A DNA stretch of 64,000 nt, taken from the NCBI GenBank assembly GCA_947449575.1, contig CANFRV010000019.1:1-64000 (forward strand). Reading direction: 5' to 3'. This DNA is from Flavobacteriales bacterium (GTDB lineage: Bacteria; Bacteroidota; Bacteroidia; Flavobacteriales_D; Crocinitomicaceae). Positions within the stretch are counted from its first letter, which is position 1. Every line of letters starts with the position of its first letter. The translations under genes were made by a program, and so were the position numbers. This document shows positions 19,125 to 28,627 of the stretch, in pieces. Under the pieces are notes generated by a model. It searched no databases. It was not told the origin of the DNA and saw only the letters and a list, made by a program, of their open reading frames with translations.

Positions 19125-20009
19125 TCATGAATGTAAAAATAACATTTTAATTTTGTGTTTAAATTCAATTTTAGGATACATAATTAAAGATATAATCAAC
19201 CAATACTTAGATAAAAAAAACATATTTTTATTTCTATAGTAATCTGAAATACCAAAATAACATCTATTTAACTGCTTTTGTTTACAACTTATCGGTATTT
19301 TTGATCCTATTGAATATTTTGTAAATAATTTTGTCAGACCTCTCATACGTTTCAAATAGGCATTAGAATTACTGATATTCACGGAGTTATTATCATGCAA
19401 TTGATACGTTACGGAATGAATTGGTATATAAAAAACCGAGTAAACATCCATAATTACAGTCCATAATACCGTATCCTCAACTACAATACAATCCTCGTCA
19501 AATTTGAAATCATTCAAAATATTTCTTGAAATACATACACGAGCGGGAACAATAGACTCATTTATAAAAAAATCAATTTTATTTAAATCATCACTAGAAT
19601 AATTTCGAGTATGTTTTATATCTTGAGATGAAACTATAGTGGCACCTGTAAAATAAAGCCCTTCAGAGTATTCGTTAATTTTAATATAATTGTAAACTTT
19701 TTCTAAATGATTTTTTTCATTAAAAAAATCATCACTATCTAAAAAAATTAAAAATTGTCCGTTTGCTTTTTCAATCCCATTATTTCTAGCGACTGCTCTT
19801 TCGGAATTAGATTGATAGTAATACGAAACTCTTGAATCATTGCATATTAAAGTTTCAACAACACTGGATGTATTATCTGAAGAGCCATCATCAACTATAA
19901 TGACTTCTAAATTTACAAAGCTTTGCTCTAAAACACTTTCTATAGATTTCTTTAAAAAAAATGCTCTATTATACGTAGGAATAATAATTGAAAAAAAAGG
20001 AGATCGCAT
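19125..20009 (-). CDS. Glycosyltransferase family 2
   Basis: 294 residues. GT2 core: FFSIIIPTYNRAFFLKKSI, VIIVDDGSSDNT (about 35-46), RNNGIEKANGQ, LIFLDSDDFF (metal site about 92-95), and later VVEDTVLW. It is the first gene of the minus run 20009-16288. Upstream is a 310-base AT-rich divergent gap in which no clear minus-strand promoter is seen. Sugar specificity is unknown. Confidence 0.9.
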   Translation of the reverse strand: MRSPFFSIIIPTYNRAFFLKKSIESVLEQSFVNLEVIIVDDGSSDNTSSVVETLICNDSRVSYYYQSNSERAVARNNGIEKANGQFLIFLDSDDFFNEKNHLEKVYNYIKINEYSEGLYFTGATIVSSQDIKHTRNYSSDDLNKIDFFINESIVPARVCISRNILNDFKFDEDCIVVEDTVLWTVIMDVYSVFYIPIHSVTYQLHDNNSVNISNSNAYLKRMRGLTKLFTKYSIGSKIPISCKQKQLNRCYFGISDYYRNKNMFFLSKYWLIISLIMYPKIEFKHKIKMLFLHS

Positions 20010-20319
20010 ACAGAATAGATAATTAATTTATTTGAAATATTAAATTATGTTTTAAAAAGAAAATAATAAAATTAAAATGTAAATATAGTATTTAGATGAA
20101 AATTAAATAATTATAAAATCAAATTATGTAATTTAAAATTACAAAAGCGAATATCATAAAATCATAATAAGAAAGGATTATTAAAAAAAATTGAACCAAT
20201 AAAAAACTTTTTAAAATTCAAATTTTAATACTAATCTTTAATATTTAAAAGTAAATTCTTTTTTTATCCCTAGTAGATATAAAATTTAAATGTAATATAT
20301 TTGTGTAAGAACTTAAACC
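20010..20319. other. AT-rich divergent intergenic region
   Basis: 310 bases between the minus GT2 at 20009 and the plus GT61 at 20320. It is very AT-rich with no coding frame of note, no strong hairpin and no RNA gene recognised. The only regulatory candidate is the plus-strand -7-like box at 20296-20303. The minus gene's promoter must also lie here, but I could not place it. Confidence 0.6.
20296..20303 (+). promoter_or_regulatory. Candidate Bacteroidota -7 element for the GT61-WbqC cassette
   Basis: TATATTTG matches TAnnTTTG and lies 16 bases before the ATG at 20320, which would give a very short leader. A clear TTTG at the -33 position is missing, so the call is tentative. Confidence 0.4.
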
Positions 20320-21402
20320 ATGCATTCATCAAATTATAAATTACCTTTGAATTTTAAGGAAGAATGGAAGTATCTTTTCAAAGAAGATAATAAACATGTA
20401 AAAGTAAATTTAAAATCTAAAATAATCAAAAACACTTTTGTAAGTCATTACGGATTAGTTTATAAAAATGGTTTGTTAAATATAAATTGCGCTCCAAACA
20501 TCAAAATAAGTAATTATGATACCAACGTTTATATTCGACATTGGAAAAAAGTTAGTGAACAATTTTTGGTATGTAAATTCGGTAATAGTCTTAAATCAAT
20601 AAATTTAGAACAAGATAAATTATATCTTGTAATACATTCCCCATGGTTTAGTTATTATTTTTGGATTACGGAATGTTTACCAAGATTGCTAAGAACGTTG
20701 GAAAAATTCACAACAAATGATTTTGTTTTGATATATCCTGAAATTTGGAAAAATTTTACTTTCGTTAATGAAACCCTAGAACAAATTCCCAATCTTCAAT
20801 TAAAACTAATTGAAGATGGTGTTCACTTATTTATACCCAAACTTATTTTGACAGACATTAAACCATGGACACCTATGTTCATTCCAAGAGAAGTTATATT
20901 GACACGCGAATTTCTCTTTAAAATATCTAATAAATACAGTAAAGAAACAAAAGAAGATAATTGTCGAGTTTATATTTCAAGATCGGCTGCAAAACGGAGG
21001 AAATTCATCAACGAAGAAGATGTAGAAAACTTATTCAAAAAATACGATTATAAAATTGTTCAAATGGAAGAATTAAGTTTTTTCCAACAAATTCAATTAA
21101 TGAAAAAAACAACTCTTTTAGCGGGACTAACAGGTGCTGGTCTCATAAATATTATGTTTATGAAAGAAAACGGCGCATTCTTAGATCTTTCGAATGAAAG
21201 ATACAAAAACAAAACACAATATAAATTTCACTTTTTTAAATTATGTAATATTTTAAATATTACCTACTCGATTTGTTTTTTCAAAAGTGAAACAACCAAA
21301 AATATTGATCATTGGAGCAACGAAAATTTAATCGCAGATATAAACACCATCGAAAAAGAAATAATTAAACAAATTGAAGATGTTGAAAAACGTAGAAAAT
21401 AA
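20320..21402 (+). CDS. Glycosyltransferase family 61
   Basis: 360 residues with GT61 (DUF563) landmarks: SPWFSYYFWITECLPRLL in the middle, CRVYISRSAAKRRKF and EEDVENLFKKY, then FFQQIQLMKKTTLLAGLTGAGLINIMFM near the C terminus. The LxGxHGAGL element appears here as LAGLTGAGL, where Thr replaces the usual His. It leads a four-gene plus-strand cassette with overlapping starts: GT61, PIG-L deacetylase, formyltransferase and WbqC. The donor sugar is unknown; it may transfer the sugar modified by the following genes. Confidence 0.85.
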   Translation: MHSSNYKLPLNFKEEWKYLFKEDNKHVKVNLKSKIIKNTFVSHYGLVYKNGLLNINCAPNIKISNYDTNVYIRHWKKVSEQFLVCKFGNSLKSINLEQDKLYLVIHSPWFSYYFWITECLPRLLRTLEKFTTNDFVLIYPEIWKNFTFVNETLEQIPNLQLKLIEDGVHLFIPKLILTDIKPWTPMFIPREVILTREFLFKISNKYSKETKEDNCRVYISRSAAKRRKFINEEDVENLFKKYDYKIVQMEELSFFQQIQLMKKTTLLAGLTGAGLINIMFMKENGAFLDLSNERYKNKTQYKFHFFKLCNILNITYSICFFKSETTKNIDHWSNENLIADINTIEKEIIKQIEDVEKRRK

Positions 21403-22024
21403 AAAAATATTAATCTTAGCTCCTCATACCGATGATGGAGAGCTTGGTTGTGGTGGTACAATTTCAAAATTAACATCTGAAAATGCAGATGTATATTATA
21501 TGGTTTTTTCTGTTTGTACACGATCACTTCCTAGAGGATTAAATCCAAACACATTAACCGAAGAAGTTACAAAAGCTACACAAAAACTTGGAATACCAAA
21601 ACAAAATCTTATAATACATGACTATGATGTTCGTGTTTTTAATGAATGTAGACAAAGTATTTTAGACGATATGATAAAGTTCAGAAACGAGCATAATCCT
21701 TCTTTAATATTTCTTCCTGCGAGAAGTGACATTCACCAAGATCATGAGGTAGTTACCAACGAGGGAATAAGAGCATTTAAAAAAAGTAATATACTAGGAT
21801 ATGAAATGCCTTGGAATAACCTAACTTTTGATACAAGCTGTTTTTCAATTCTAAATAAACAAAATTTAGATTGTAAAATGGATGCACTAAATGAATACAA
21901 TTCTCAGAAAAATAGACCTTATTTCAATGAAGACTTCATTAGGTCTCTTGCTATTACAAGAGGGACACAAATCGGGTCAAGCTATGCTGAAGCTTTTGAA
22001 GTAATTCGTATGATATGGGATTAA
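21380..22024 (+). CDS. PIG-L/LmbE-family deacetylase
   Basis: 214 residues from the ATG at 21380; a TTG two codons upstream is unlikely. The metal and catalytic motif is APHTDDGELGCGG (His16, Asp18, Asp19), and the second zinc His lies in SDIHQDHEVV near 118-121. Members remove N-acetyl groups from GlcNAc-type sugars, nucleotide sugars or similar substrates. It overlaps the GT61 end by 23 bases, and the following formyltransferase start overlaps its own end by 10. Context suggests that a freed amino group is then acylated, possibly formylated; this is inference. Confidence 0.9.
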   Translation: MLKNVENKKILILAPHTDDGELGCGGTISKLTSENADVYYMVFSVCTRSLPRGLNPNTLTEEVTKATQKLGIPKQNLIIHDYDVRVFNECRQSILDDMIKFRNEHNPSLIFLPARSDIHQDHEVVTNEGIRAFKKSNILGYEMPWNNLTFDTSCFSILNKQNLDCKMDALNEYNSQKNRPYFNEDFIRSLAITRGTQIGSSYAEAFEVIRMIWD

Positions 22025-22671
22025 AATCAATTGTATTTATATTAAGTTCCCTAAACTTAAGGGAAATTACTTGTTTTGATTACTTTAATAATCTAAATTT
22101 TATTTTCATTAATAATGAAAATGAACTTTATAATTATGTGAAACAATCAAGCATTAAGCAATTTCTTATTACATATAATACGAATGTAATTATCAAAGAA
22201 GAAATATTAGATATATGTGAATGCTCATATAATATACATGCTGCTTCACCCGAATTCCCAGGAAGAGATCCTCATCATTGGGCTATCTATAGAAAAGCTA
22301 GTGAATATGGCGCAACACTTCATGAAATTGACAAACTTGTTGATAGTGGTTCAATAATACAAACGAAATCATTTAAAGTGACAAACGAAGACACACCATA
22401 CTCACTTTTAGAAAAAGCGAATAAAAAGTCTGTAGAACTTTTGAATTGGGTATTAAACGAATTAAATAATCATAATACCATTAAGAAAAACTCTAAGCTA
22501 AAATGGAGTGGAATTAAAACAAAAAGAAGTGATTTTCTAAAAATATGTGATTTAACAAATATTATAGATATACATGAATTTGAATTAAGAATTAAAGCTT
22601 TTTATTCCTCAAAACAACCGAATCTTTTTCTCCATAAATTTAATCACAAATTCTATTTAACAATTAAATGA
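22015..22671 (+). CDS. Formyltransferase-family protein (sugar N-formyltransferase candidate)
   Basis: 218 residues. The Formyl_trans_N active site is visible as YNIHAASPEFPGRDPHHW (Asn73 and His75) and KLVDSGSII (Asp110), the Asn-His-Asp set of 10-formyl-THF-dependent enzymes. The protein is shorter than Met-tRNA formyltransferase and lacks its C-terminal domain, as in sugar N-formyltransferases. It starts inside the deacetylase gene and its stop overlaps the WbqC ATG (ATGA). It probably formylates the amine exposed by the PIG-L enzyme or a related amino sugar; the substrate is unproven. Confidence 0.8.
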   Translation: MGLKSIVFILSSLNLREITCFDYFNNLNFIFINNENELYNYVKQSSIKQFLITYNTNVIIKEEILDICECSYNIHAASPEFPGRDPHHWAIYRKASEYGATLHEIDKLVDSGSIIQTKSFKVTNEDTPYSLLEKANKKSVELLNWVLNELNNHNTIKKNSKLKWSGIKTKRSDFLKICDLTNIIDIHEFELRIKAFYSSKQPNLFLHKFNHKFYLTIK

Positions 22672-23366
22672 AAGTTGCAATTCATCAACCTAATATTTTT
22701 CCATGGCTTGGATATTTTCAAAAAATTCATGCATGTGACACCTTTGTATTCTTAGACCACACAGTTAATAATCGATCTGAATCTAACTATACGAGAAGGG
22801 TAGAATGTTTAAATAATCAAAGTGAAAAATTTTATATTACAATACCGATATTAAAAAAAGAAACAAATTTCATACCATTAAATCAATGGGAAATTAATTG
22901 CAATTCGAATGGTTTTCCAAAAAAAATTCTTGATACTTTGTACTTTTCCTATAAAAAACATCCTTATTTTGAAGATGTGTATCCTCTTTTAGAAAAATAT
23001 TTTGACTTTTCAAACTCAAATTCAATTGTCGAAAAAAATATTGAGTTTATTTCAGCTGTTTGTATTAAACTAAATTTAAATACAAAATTTATAAGAAGTA
23101 GTAATCTTAATATTTCAAATCACAAAACAGAAATGTTGATAAATATTATTTCTTTTCTAGATGGTAAAACATATATATCTGGAAAAGGAGGTGTTACTTA
23201 TCAAGATCCAGAATTATTCAAATTAAATAACATTAACTTAAAAACAATTGCATACAATGATTTTGAATATGAACAAATAAACTCAAAAAAATTTATCCAT
23301 GGTTTATCGATAGTCGATTGTTTAATGAATTTGGGTTATAAAAAAACATTCAAATTAATTTCCTAA
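22668..23366 (+). CDS. WbqC-family protein
   Basis: 232 residues beginning MKVAIHQPNIFPWLGYF, the WbqC signature, with DTFVFLDHTV and NYTRR next and YISGKGGVTYQD toward the C terminus. WbqC-like proteins recur in O-antigen loci; their biochemical role is not firmly established as far as I know. It overlaps the formyltransferase by four bases and ends the plus-strand cassette, convergent with 23428-25206. Co-occurrence with a formyltransferase suggests an amino-sugar role. Confidence 0.88.
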   Translation: MKVAIHQPNIFPWLGYFQKIHACDTFVFLDHTVNNRSESNYTRRVECLNNQSEKFYITIPILKKETNFIPLNQWEINCNSNGFPKKILDTLYFSYKKHPYFEDVYPLLEKYFDFSNSNSIVEKNIEFISAVCIKLNLNTKFIRSSNLNISNHKTEMLINIISFLDGKTYISGKGGVTYQDPELFKLNNINLKTIAYNDFEYEQINSKKFIHGLSIVDCLMNLGYKKTFKLIS

Positions 23367-23427
23367 ATACCAGCTATATTATTTCAATTTAGAAAATGTA
23401 CAAATAAATTCATTCTTAAAATTCAAC

Positions 23428-25206
23428 TTAATTATTATAATAAAGCTTAATAAACACTTTATTTTTTACTCGAACTATTTCTTTTAATCTAACTGCAGCT
23501 GAACTAAGTTTATGTATTTTTTTATTAAATGAATAATTATAAGACAAAATAAATTTAGGCCTATATTTATTTAACCATTCCAAAAGGACTTTTTCTTTCG
23601 ATTTATTAGATTTTAAATAAATTATGTCAATCTTACTTAAATTATTATCATGTATTTGAAATATCTCTTTTTTATTCAAACAAATAAAATTAGAAATATC
23701 TAGAGGATAATCTAATCGATTATCATACATTAAAAAATATCCTATATTATTAAATGAATAGGCTATATTAGAATTTAGGTCTAAATCTGAAGTCTCATTT
23801 ATAACTATCCATTTCATAAAACTACTGCTTCGATCACATTTCAAGTATACTTGAACACGTTTTTGGAATACATCTATCTTTTGTTTTCTTACTAAACTTT
23901 GCTCTCCAAAATTAACACAAGAACTAATGAATAAGAAGAACATAATCAATATTTGATACTTTTCAATTTTAAAAATTAAATATATGGAGATAACAACAAC
24001 AAAAACTGAAACTGGATTAATAAGCATTTGAGCTAAATTAGGAGTTCCATGTTTCATGGAAATATAGATCGAAAGTAGTATGATTGTACTAAATAAAACT
24101 ATTATTATAAATCTATTTTCTTTCGATATAAATAAATTATATATGACTAAAATTATAGCTATTAGATATGTTAAAAAAGGTTGTAAGACTAATTCAATAA
24201 AAATTACAAGAATAGACTTGAAAGAATAATTATTTATTTTTGGTGAAGAGTGAAATAAAGCAATGGAGGGAGCGTGAATGTGTAAATACAAAAAATATAA
24301 ATAACTTAAAAGTAAAATAATAAAAAGCAAAAAGTTTTGTTTAAAGCTATATTTTTTTAACATATAAAAAAATATGAAAAATATAAAAACACTACAAAAT
24401 AGAATCGTTGTAGTATAAGTAACACAAATTACTAGTAGTAAAATAATAGATTGAAAATAATTTTTTTTGAAAAAGTCACTAAAAAATAAAGCTACAATAG
24501 GAATTAATATAATTATTTTAGTACTGTAAATGTTTAATCCAGGGCTGAAAATATACCTAGAATAACTTATGTTTAAAAGTGGGGAATCAAAACCAATTAG
24601 TTTCATACTTAACCCAAAAAGAACAAATAAAATTAAAAGGTATTTATATATTTTCGTTTTATTATTATCTCCAACCAATTCAAATAAACATAATATTCCT
24701 TGAGAAAAAAGTATTGGATAGGTTATCAACAGTAAAGAAAAAGAATTAGATATTGAAAAAAATTTAACAAGAAATGCTGAAAACCAAATATCCGAAAAAT
24801 GATATAAAGAAACACCATTTACATTATAATAACCAGAAACTAAACTATGAAAATTTTCCTGACCTGAAAAATATAATTTTTGAGCTAATTTTGCATATAC
24901 AGATAAATCAAAATGTACATTTAAATTAGAAGGATGTATTGGAAACCCTAGGATCGCAAAAAAAAACAAAAAACCCAATAAATAGATTAAAAGTATTTCT
25001 TGTATTTTAATTCGAATTCTAGAAACTGAATAATGTTTTTTGAAATAAAAAAAAAGTAAAAACGGAATTAGTAAACTAATTGAATTTCCTTTCGTGAAAA
25101 TCAAAGCAGTAATAGAACTAATTAAGAGAAATAATACTATCGAAAATCTGTTAAACAAAGCTAAAGAAACAGATTTGGAGAAAAACCAAGGAATAGATTT
25201 AAACAT
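23428..25206 (-). CDS. Large multi-pass membrane protein, unknown (GT-C-like)
   Basis: 592 residues with roughly twelve or more hydrophobic segments to about residue 450, then a soluble domain of about 140 residues. An early loop has NVHFDLSVYAKLAQKL and SGYYNVNGVSLYHFSDIWFSA, with acidic residues and His reminiscent of GT-C first-loop sites, but I cannot assign a family. It is nine bases downstream of the RffA-like gene. It may be a polyprenyl-phosphate-sugar transferase acting in the periplasm. Function is unassigned. Confidence 0.5.
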   Translation of the reverse strand: MFKSIPWFFSKSVSLALFNRFSIVLFLLISSITALIFTKGNSISLLIPFLLFFYFKKHYSVSRIRIKIQEILLIYLLGFLFFFAILGFPIHPSNLNVHFDLSVYAKLAQKLYFSGQENFHSLVSGYYNVNGVSLYHFSDIWFSAFLVKFFSISNSFSLLLITYPILFSQGILCLFELVGDNNKTKIYKYLLILFVLFGLSMKLIGFDSPLLNISYSRYIFSPGLNIYSTKIIILIPIVALFFSDFFKKNYFQSIILLLVICVTYTTTILFCSVFIFFIFFYMLKKYSFKQNFLLFIILLLSYLYFLYLHIHAPSIALFHSSPKINNYSFKSILVIFIELVLQPFLTYLIAIILVIYNLFISKENRFIIIVLFSTIILLSIYISMKHGTPNLAQMLINPVSVFVVVISIYLIFKIEKYQILIMFFLFISSCVNFGEQSLVRKQKIDVFQKRVQVYLKCDRSSSFMKWIVINETSDLDLNSNIAYSFNNIGYFLMYDNRLDYPLDISNFICLNKKEIFQIHDNNLSKIDIIYLKSNKSKEKVLLEWLNKYRPKFILSYNYSFNKKIHKLSSAAVRLKEIVRVKNKVFIKLYYNN

Positions 25207-25214
25207 ACTAATCG

Positions 25215-26342
25215 TTATAAGTTATTAAACTGATGTATAACGTAATTGGTATCAATCCCAATATAAAAAGGTAATCTCAATAATACATTAGAGAATTTAT
25301 CTGAGTTATATAACACTCTACCATCATGTTGTTGATGGTAAAAAACACTAGAATGCAAACTTTGATAATGAAATACGGTTTGAATACCCTTCATTTTAAG
25401 GGAACTAATTATAAAATCTCTTTGTTTAGTTGAATTACACAAAATATAAAACATATGTGCATTATTTGAGGAATAATCAGGAATTGTAGGTAATTTAACA
25501 TCTTGATTTTTTGCCCACTCATCTAACCCTTTATAATAATTTATCCATATCTCTTTTCTCAAATTTTGAATAAATTCTATATTTTCAAGTTGCGCCCATA
25601 AAAATGCCGCTATTATTTCTGACGGTAAAAAAGAACTTCCTATGTCTACCCATCCATACTTATCCACTTGTCCTTTAAAAAAAGCAGATCTATTCGTACC
25701 TTTCTCCCAAATTATTTCTGCTCGATCGTTAAAACTCTCATCATTAATTACCAACATACCACCTTCTCCAGAAATTACATTTTTGGTTTCATGAAACGAA
25801 AAAGCGGCTAAGTGACCTATGCTACCTAAGGGTCTTTTAATTCCGTTTTTGCCTGTATAATAATTATCAATCGCCTGCGCTGCATCCTCAATGACAAATA
25901 ATTGATATTTTTCAGCAATTTCCATTATCTTATCCATATCACAAGCAACTCCTGCATAATGTACAGGTATAATAGCTTTAGTCTTGTTTGTAATTAATGA
26001 TTCTATTTGATTCTCATCCACACATGGATTATCAAAATGACTATCTATAAAAACAACTTTTGCACCTCTTAAAATAAATGCATTTACAGTACTTACAAAT
26101 GTGAAACTTGGCACTATAACCTCATCACCAGGCCTAATATCAATTAAAATAGCAGCCATTTCTAGCGCATCGGTACAGGAAGTAGTCAATAAACATTTTT
26201 TAAAACCATATGTTTTTTCGAAATATGATTGACATAGTTTAGTGTATTTTCCGTTACCCGAAATGTGGCCGTTTTTTACCGCATCCTCTATATATTCAGT
26301 CTCTTTACCTGTAAAATAAGGTTTATTAAATGGTATTTTCAT
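25215..26342 (-). CDS. rffA: dTDP-4-amino-4,6-dideoxygalactose transaminase (RffA/WecE-like)
   Basis: 375 residues, usual length. The PLP enzyme fold is clear: the N terminus IPFNKPYFTGKETEYI matches WecE/RffA closely, then TTSCTDALEMAA, DEVIVPSFTFVST, IEDAAQAI, and FSFHETKNVISGEGG with Lys187 as the Schiff-base lysine. Known enzymes make dTDP-Fuc4N from dTDP-4-keto-6-deoxyglucose using glutamate. The ATG shares a base with the LuxC stop (TAATG). It ends cassette A, which also has a WecD-like acetyltransferase. No rmlA or rmlB is present in the window. Confidence 0.9.
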   Translation of the reverse strand: MKIPFNKPYFTGKETEYIEDAVKNGHISGNGKYTKLCQSYFEKTYGFKKCLLTTSCTDALEMAAILIDIRPGDEVIVPSFTFVSTVNAFILRGAKVVFIDSHFDNPCVDENQIESLITNKTKAIIPVHYAGVACDMDKIMEIAEKYQLFVIEDAAQAIDNYYTGKNGIKRPLGSIGHLAAFSFHETKNVISGEGGMLVINDESFNDRAEIIWEKGTNRSAFFKGQVDKYGWVDIGSSFLPSEIIAAFLWAQLENIEFIQNLRKEIWINYYKGLDEWAKNQDVKLPTIPDYSSNNAHMFYILCNSTKQRDFIISSLKMKGIQTVFHYQSLHSSVFYHQQHDGRVLYNSDKFSNVLLRLPFYIGIDTNYVIHQFNNL

Positions 26343-27562
26343 TAGTATATATTAATTTTCCTGGATAAAGTATTAACAAGATCATAACCATCCCAAACAA
26401 CAGAAAACTCTGAAGTTTGTCCTATTGGAACTATCCTATCAACTCCTTTGATTCCATTTTCACTAATTAATTGGGCAAAAATTGATTTCTCTACCCCAAA
26501 ATATGAAATGGTTTGTATGCGAGGGGAATTCAAAATAGTAGATAAACTAATTAAATCTTTTATATATACCTCATTAAAATAACCACAATTTATATGACTT
26601 TCTAATGTTTCAGAATCTAGTTTGTTTAAATTTGCTAAATATATTTCATTTCCGTGCAACGCGTAAGAATCAATTTTTTCATCAATGACTTGCGCATATA
26701 AATAAGTAAGTTTGTCCACGACTGAGGATGCTTGAATAGTATATTTTTTGGACTTTATTATTTTCTTAACAGCCGACCAAAAAATTTGTTTTGAAATTTC
26801 TAATTTTTGTTCATCTCCAGTCCAAACCAAGGTATGAGGTGAGGTACATGCATTTTGATCAAATAAATATGTATCATTAAAAAAATGTAAAGCTAATTTA
26901 TCTATTTCAGTTGTTTGACTCAATTGATCCGTATCTATAATACAAAGTGAATATCTATCACTAAAAGTAACATCAAAAGCGCGAGGAGAAAGATTAGATT
27001 CTCTTATTTTAGCAATTGTTTTGTCACCTCCCCATATAACACGATTTGCACATATGGAAGAAAAATAATCAGTTATTATATTGTTAATCGAATATTTAAT
27101 CAAAATAATTTTACTCAAAACAAGGGTGTATTTTGAATCTCGTCGCATTTCATTCAAAATTTCTATAATTATTTCAACTTGTCTAAAGTTTTTGGAAGGC
27201 AACCTAACAATATTAATATTACCTGCCAAAAGCCCCATAACCAGAGAATAAGCAAAATTTAAAGGAACATTAGAAGGTGCTATATGAAATGTAATACCCC
27301 TTCCTATTTGTAACGTTTTGTCATCATTTATTTTATGTTTAAAAATTTGATCAATGTTAGATCTCCTACAAAAAAATGCAAAACTAGCAACTTCAGGAAA
27401 GATTCGAATTTCTTTATGATTAGTTATTTTTTTTGAAAATGAATTTAAAAAATAAATAACATCAGTATTTAAAATTGACAAAACAGATTCATTTTGAACA
27501 CTTTCCCAATTACTATGTGTCCAAAATTGAATAGACATAAGGTTTTTTATTTCTTCATTCAT
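26342..27562 (-). CDS. LuxC-family acyl reductase (cassette A)
   Basis: 406 residues from the ATG at 27562; a GTG three codons earlier is possible. LuxC hallmarks are IGRGITFHIAPSNVPLNFAYS, GLLAGNINIVRLPSKN, WGGDKTI, and FDQNACTSPHTL with the acylated Cys near 239. LuxC reduces activated acyl groups to aldehydes with NADPH. The first eight bases overlap the LuxE stop. It is a clear paralogue of 51232-52449. In bioluminescence LuxC works with LuxE; here no lux genes are present, so the aldehyde or acyl group probably serves sugar modification. Confidence 0.88.
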   Translation of the reverse strand: MNEEIKNLMSIQFWTHSNWESVQNESVLSILNTDVIYFLNSFSKKITNHKEIRIFPEVASFAFFCRRSNIDQIFKHKINDDKTLQIGRGITFHIAPSNVPLNFAYSLVMGLLAGNINIVRLPSKNFRQVEIIIEILNEMRRDSKYTLVLSKIILIKYSINNIITDYFSSICANRVIWGGDKTIAKIRESNLSPRAFDVTFSDRYSLCIIDTDQLSQTTEIDKLALHFFNDTYLFDQNACTSPHTLVWTGDEQKLEISKQIFWSAVKKIIKSKKYTIQASSVVDKLTYLYAQVIDEKIDSYALHGNEIYLANLNKLDSETLESHINCGYFNEVYIKDLISLSTILNSPRIQTISYFGVEKSIFAQLISENGIKGVDRIVPIGQTSEFSVVWDGYDLVNTLSRKINIY

Positions 27563-28622
27563 ACGTATCACTACATCCTCTTATTTCTGCCGATTTTATT
27601 CGACCTATAACTTTAAAATATTTCCCTTTTCGTCCACACAAACATGTATCTTCTCCTAATAGTACTCCTTCGTCTTCGGTTAACAACGAATGACCAGGAT
27701 AGCTTTTCGGTAATATCGACAGTACTTGAATTATACCTATCTCTCCTATATCTGCTAAAGAAAAATCAGTTGGCCTTCTTATTAATATTTCTGCATAAAT
27801 TGGAGCATGTAAAAATCCAAATTCACATTGCATAAATATAGAACCTGTTTGTTCAGCCATTCCATAATAATCATATATTTTTTTAATGCCAGTAATTTTA
27901 AAAAATTGATTTTTAAACTCTTGATCGGAAATAGAAAGATTTATTAATTTTTTCCAACCACCTCCATGAATCAAAATAGCATTACTTAAATCATAGTGAA
28001 AGGTTGATTGCTGTATTTTTTTTAAAAAACATTCAAAAACAATATACGTAAAACCAAATAATAATATTTGCTTGCCAGAATTCTCTTTTAGAAAATCTAA
28101 TATAACTTGCTCATTTAAATTCATTTCACTGTCTAAAGCATAAACTACTTTTGAAGCGAAAATTGAAAAACCTAATATACCAGCCCCTCTAGCTGAAAAA
28201 TAATTCCTATTTTTAATAACTTCTGGAGAATCTATGATTAGCATTGGTAATCTAGATGGACCTATATAAGAACTTACTATTTTAGTTAAAACTTTTGTTT
28301 GACTAAGAGCAGTATCTTTGTCTAAAAAAATTCGAGAAACTTGTTGATTCGATGTTCCTGAAGAAGTTACTACTTTAACAACATGAATATCTAAAATGGA
28401 TTTTAATTCTCTTTCTTTAAACAATCTAACAGGTAAAAAAGGAACTTCAGAGATATGCTTTAATTTTTCAACATTAAACTTTTGTGCTTTTAAAATACGA
28501 TTATAGGAAGCACAATTAGAGGAATGGTAACTTGTCAAAACACGCAATTCATGCATCATTTTTTCCTTTTTTCGTATTTTATCTAATTCATAAGGTAAAT
28601 ATTCGATTAATTGCTTGTCCAT
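27555..28622 (-). CDS. LuxE-family acyl-protein synthetase (cassette A)
   Basis: 355 residues. The adenylate-forming core shows PFLPVRLFKERELKS, VTSSGTSNQQVSRIFLDKDTA, ARGAGILGFSIFA, HGGGWKKL, DYYGMAEQTGSIF, LLTEDEGV and a C-terminal GRIKSAEIRGCSD. LuxE activates a carboxylic acid as acyl-AMP and passes it to a protein cysteine for delivery to LuxC. The gene overlaps LuxC by eight bases. The closest relative here is 52433-53509, with nearly the same motifs and the same C-terminal GCSDT end. Confidence 0.88.
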   Translation of the reverse strand: MDKQLIEYLPYELDKIRKKEKMMHELRVLTSYHSSNCASYNRILKAQKFNVEKLKHISEVPFLPVRLFKERELKSILDIHVVKVVTSSGTSNQQVSRIFLDKDTALSQTKVLTKIVSSYIGPSRLPMLIIDSPEVIKNRNYFSARGAGILGFSIFASKVVYALDSEMNLNEQVILDFLKENSGKQILLFGFTYIVFECFLKKIQQSTFHYDLSNAILIHGGGWKKLINLSISDQEFKNQFFKITGIKKIYDYYGMAEQTGSIFMQCEFGFLHAPIYAEILIRRPTDFSLADIGEIGIIQVLSILPKSYPGHSLLTEDEGVLLGEDTCLCGRKGKYFKVIGRIKSAEIRGCSDTYE

Positions 28623-28627
28623 ATCAA

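Noticed and set aside
20010-20319. Possible small RNA or leader in the divergent gap
   Set aside because: No stable hairpin or conserved motif could be seen.
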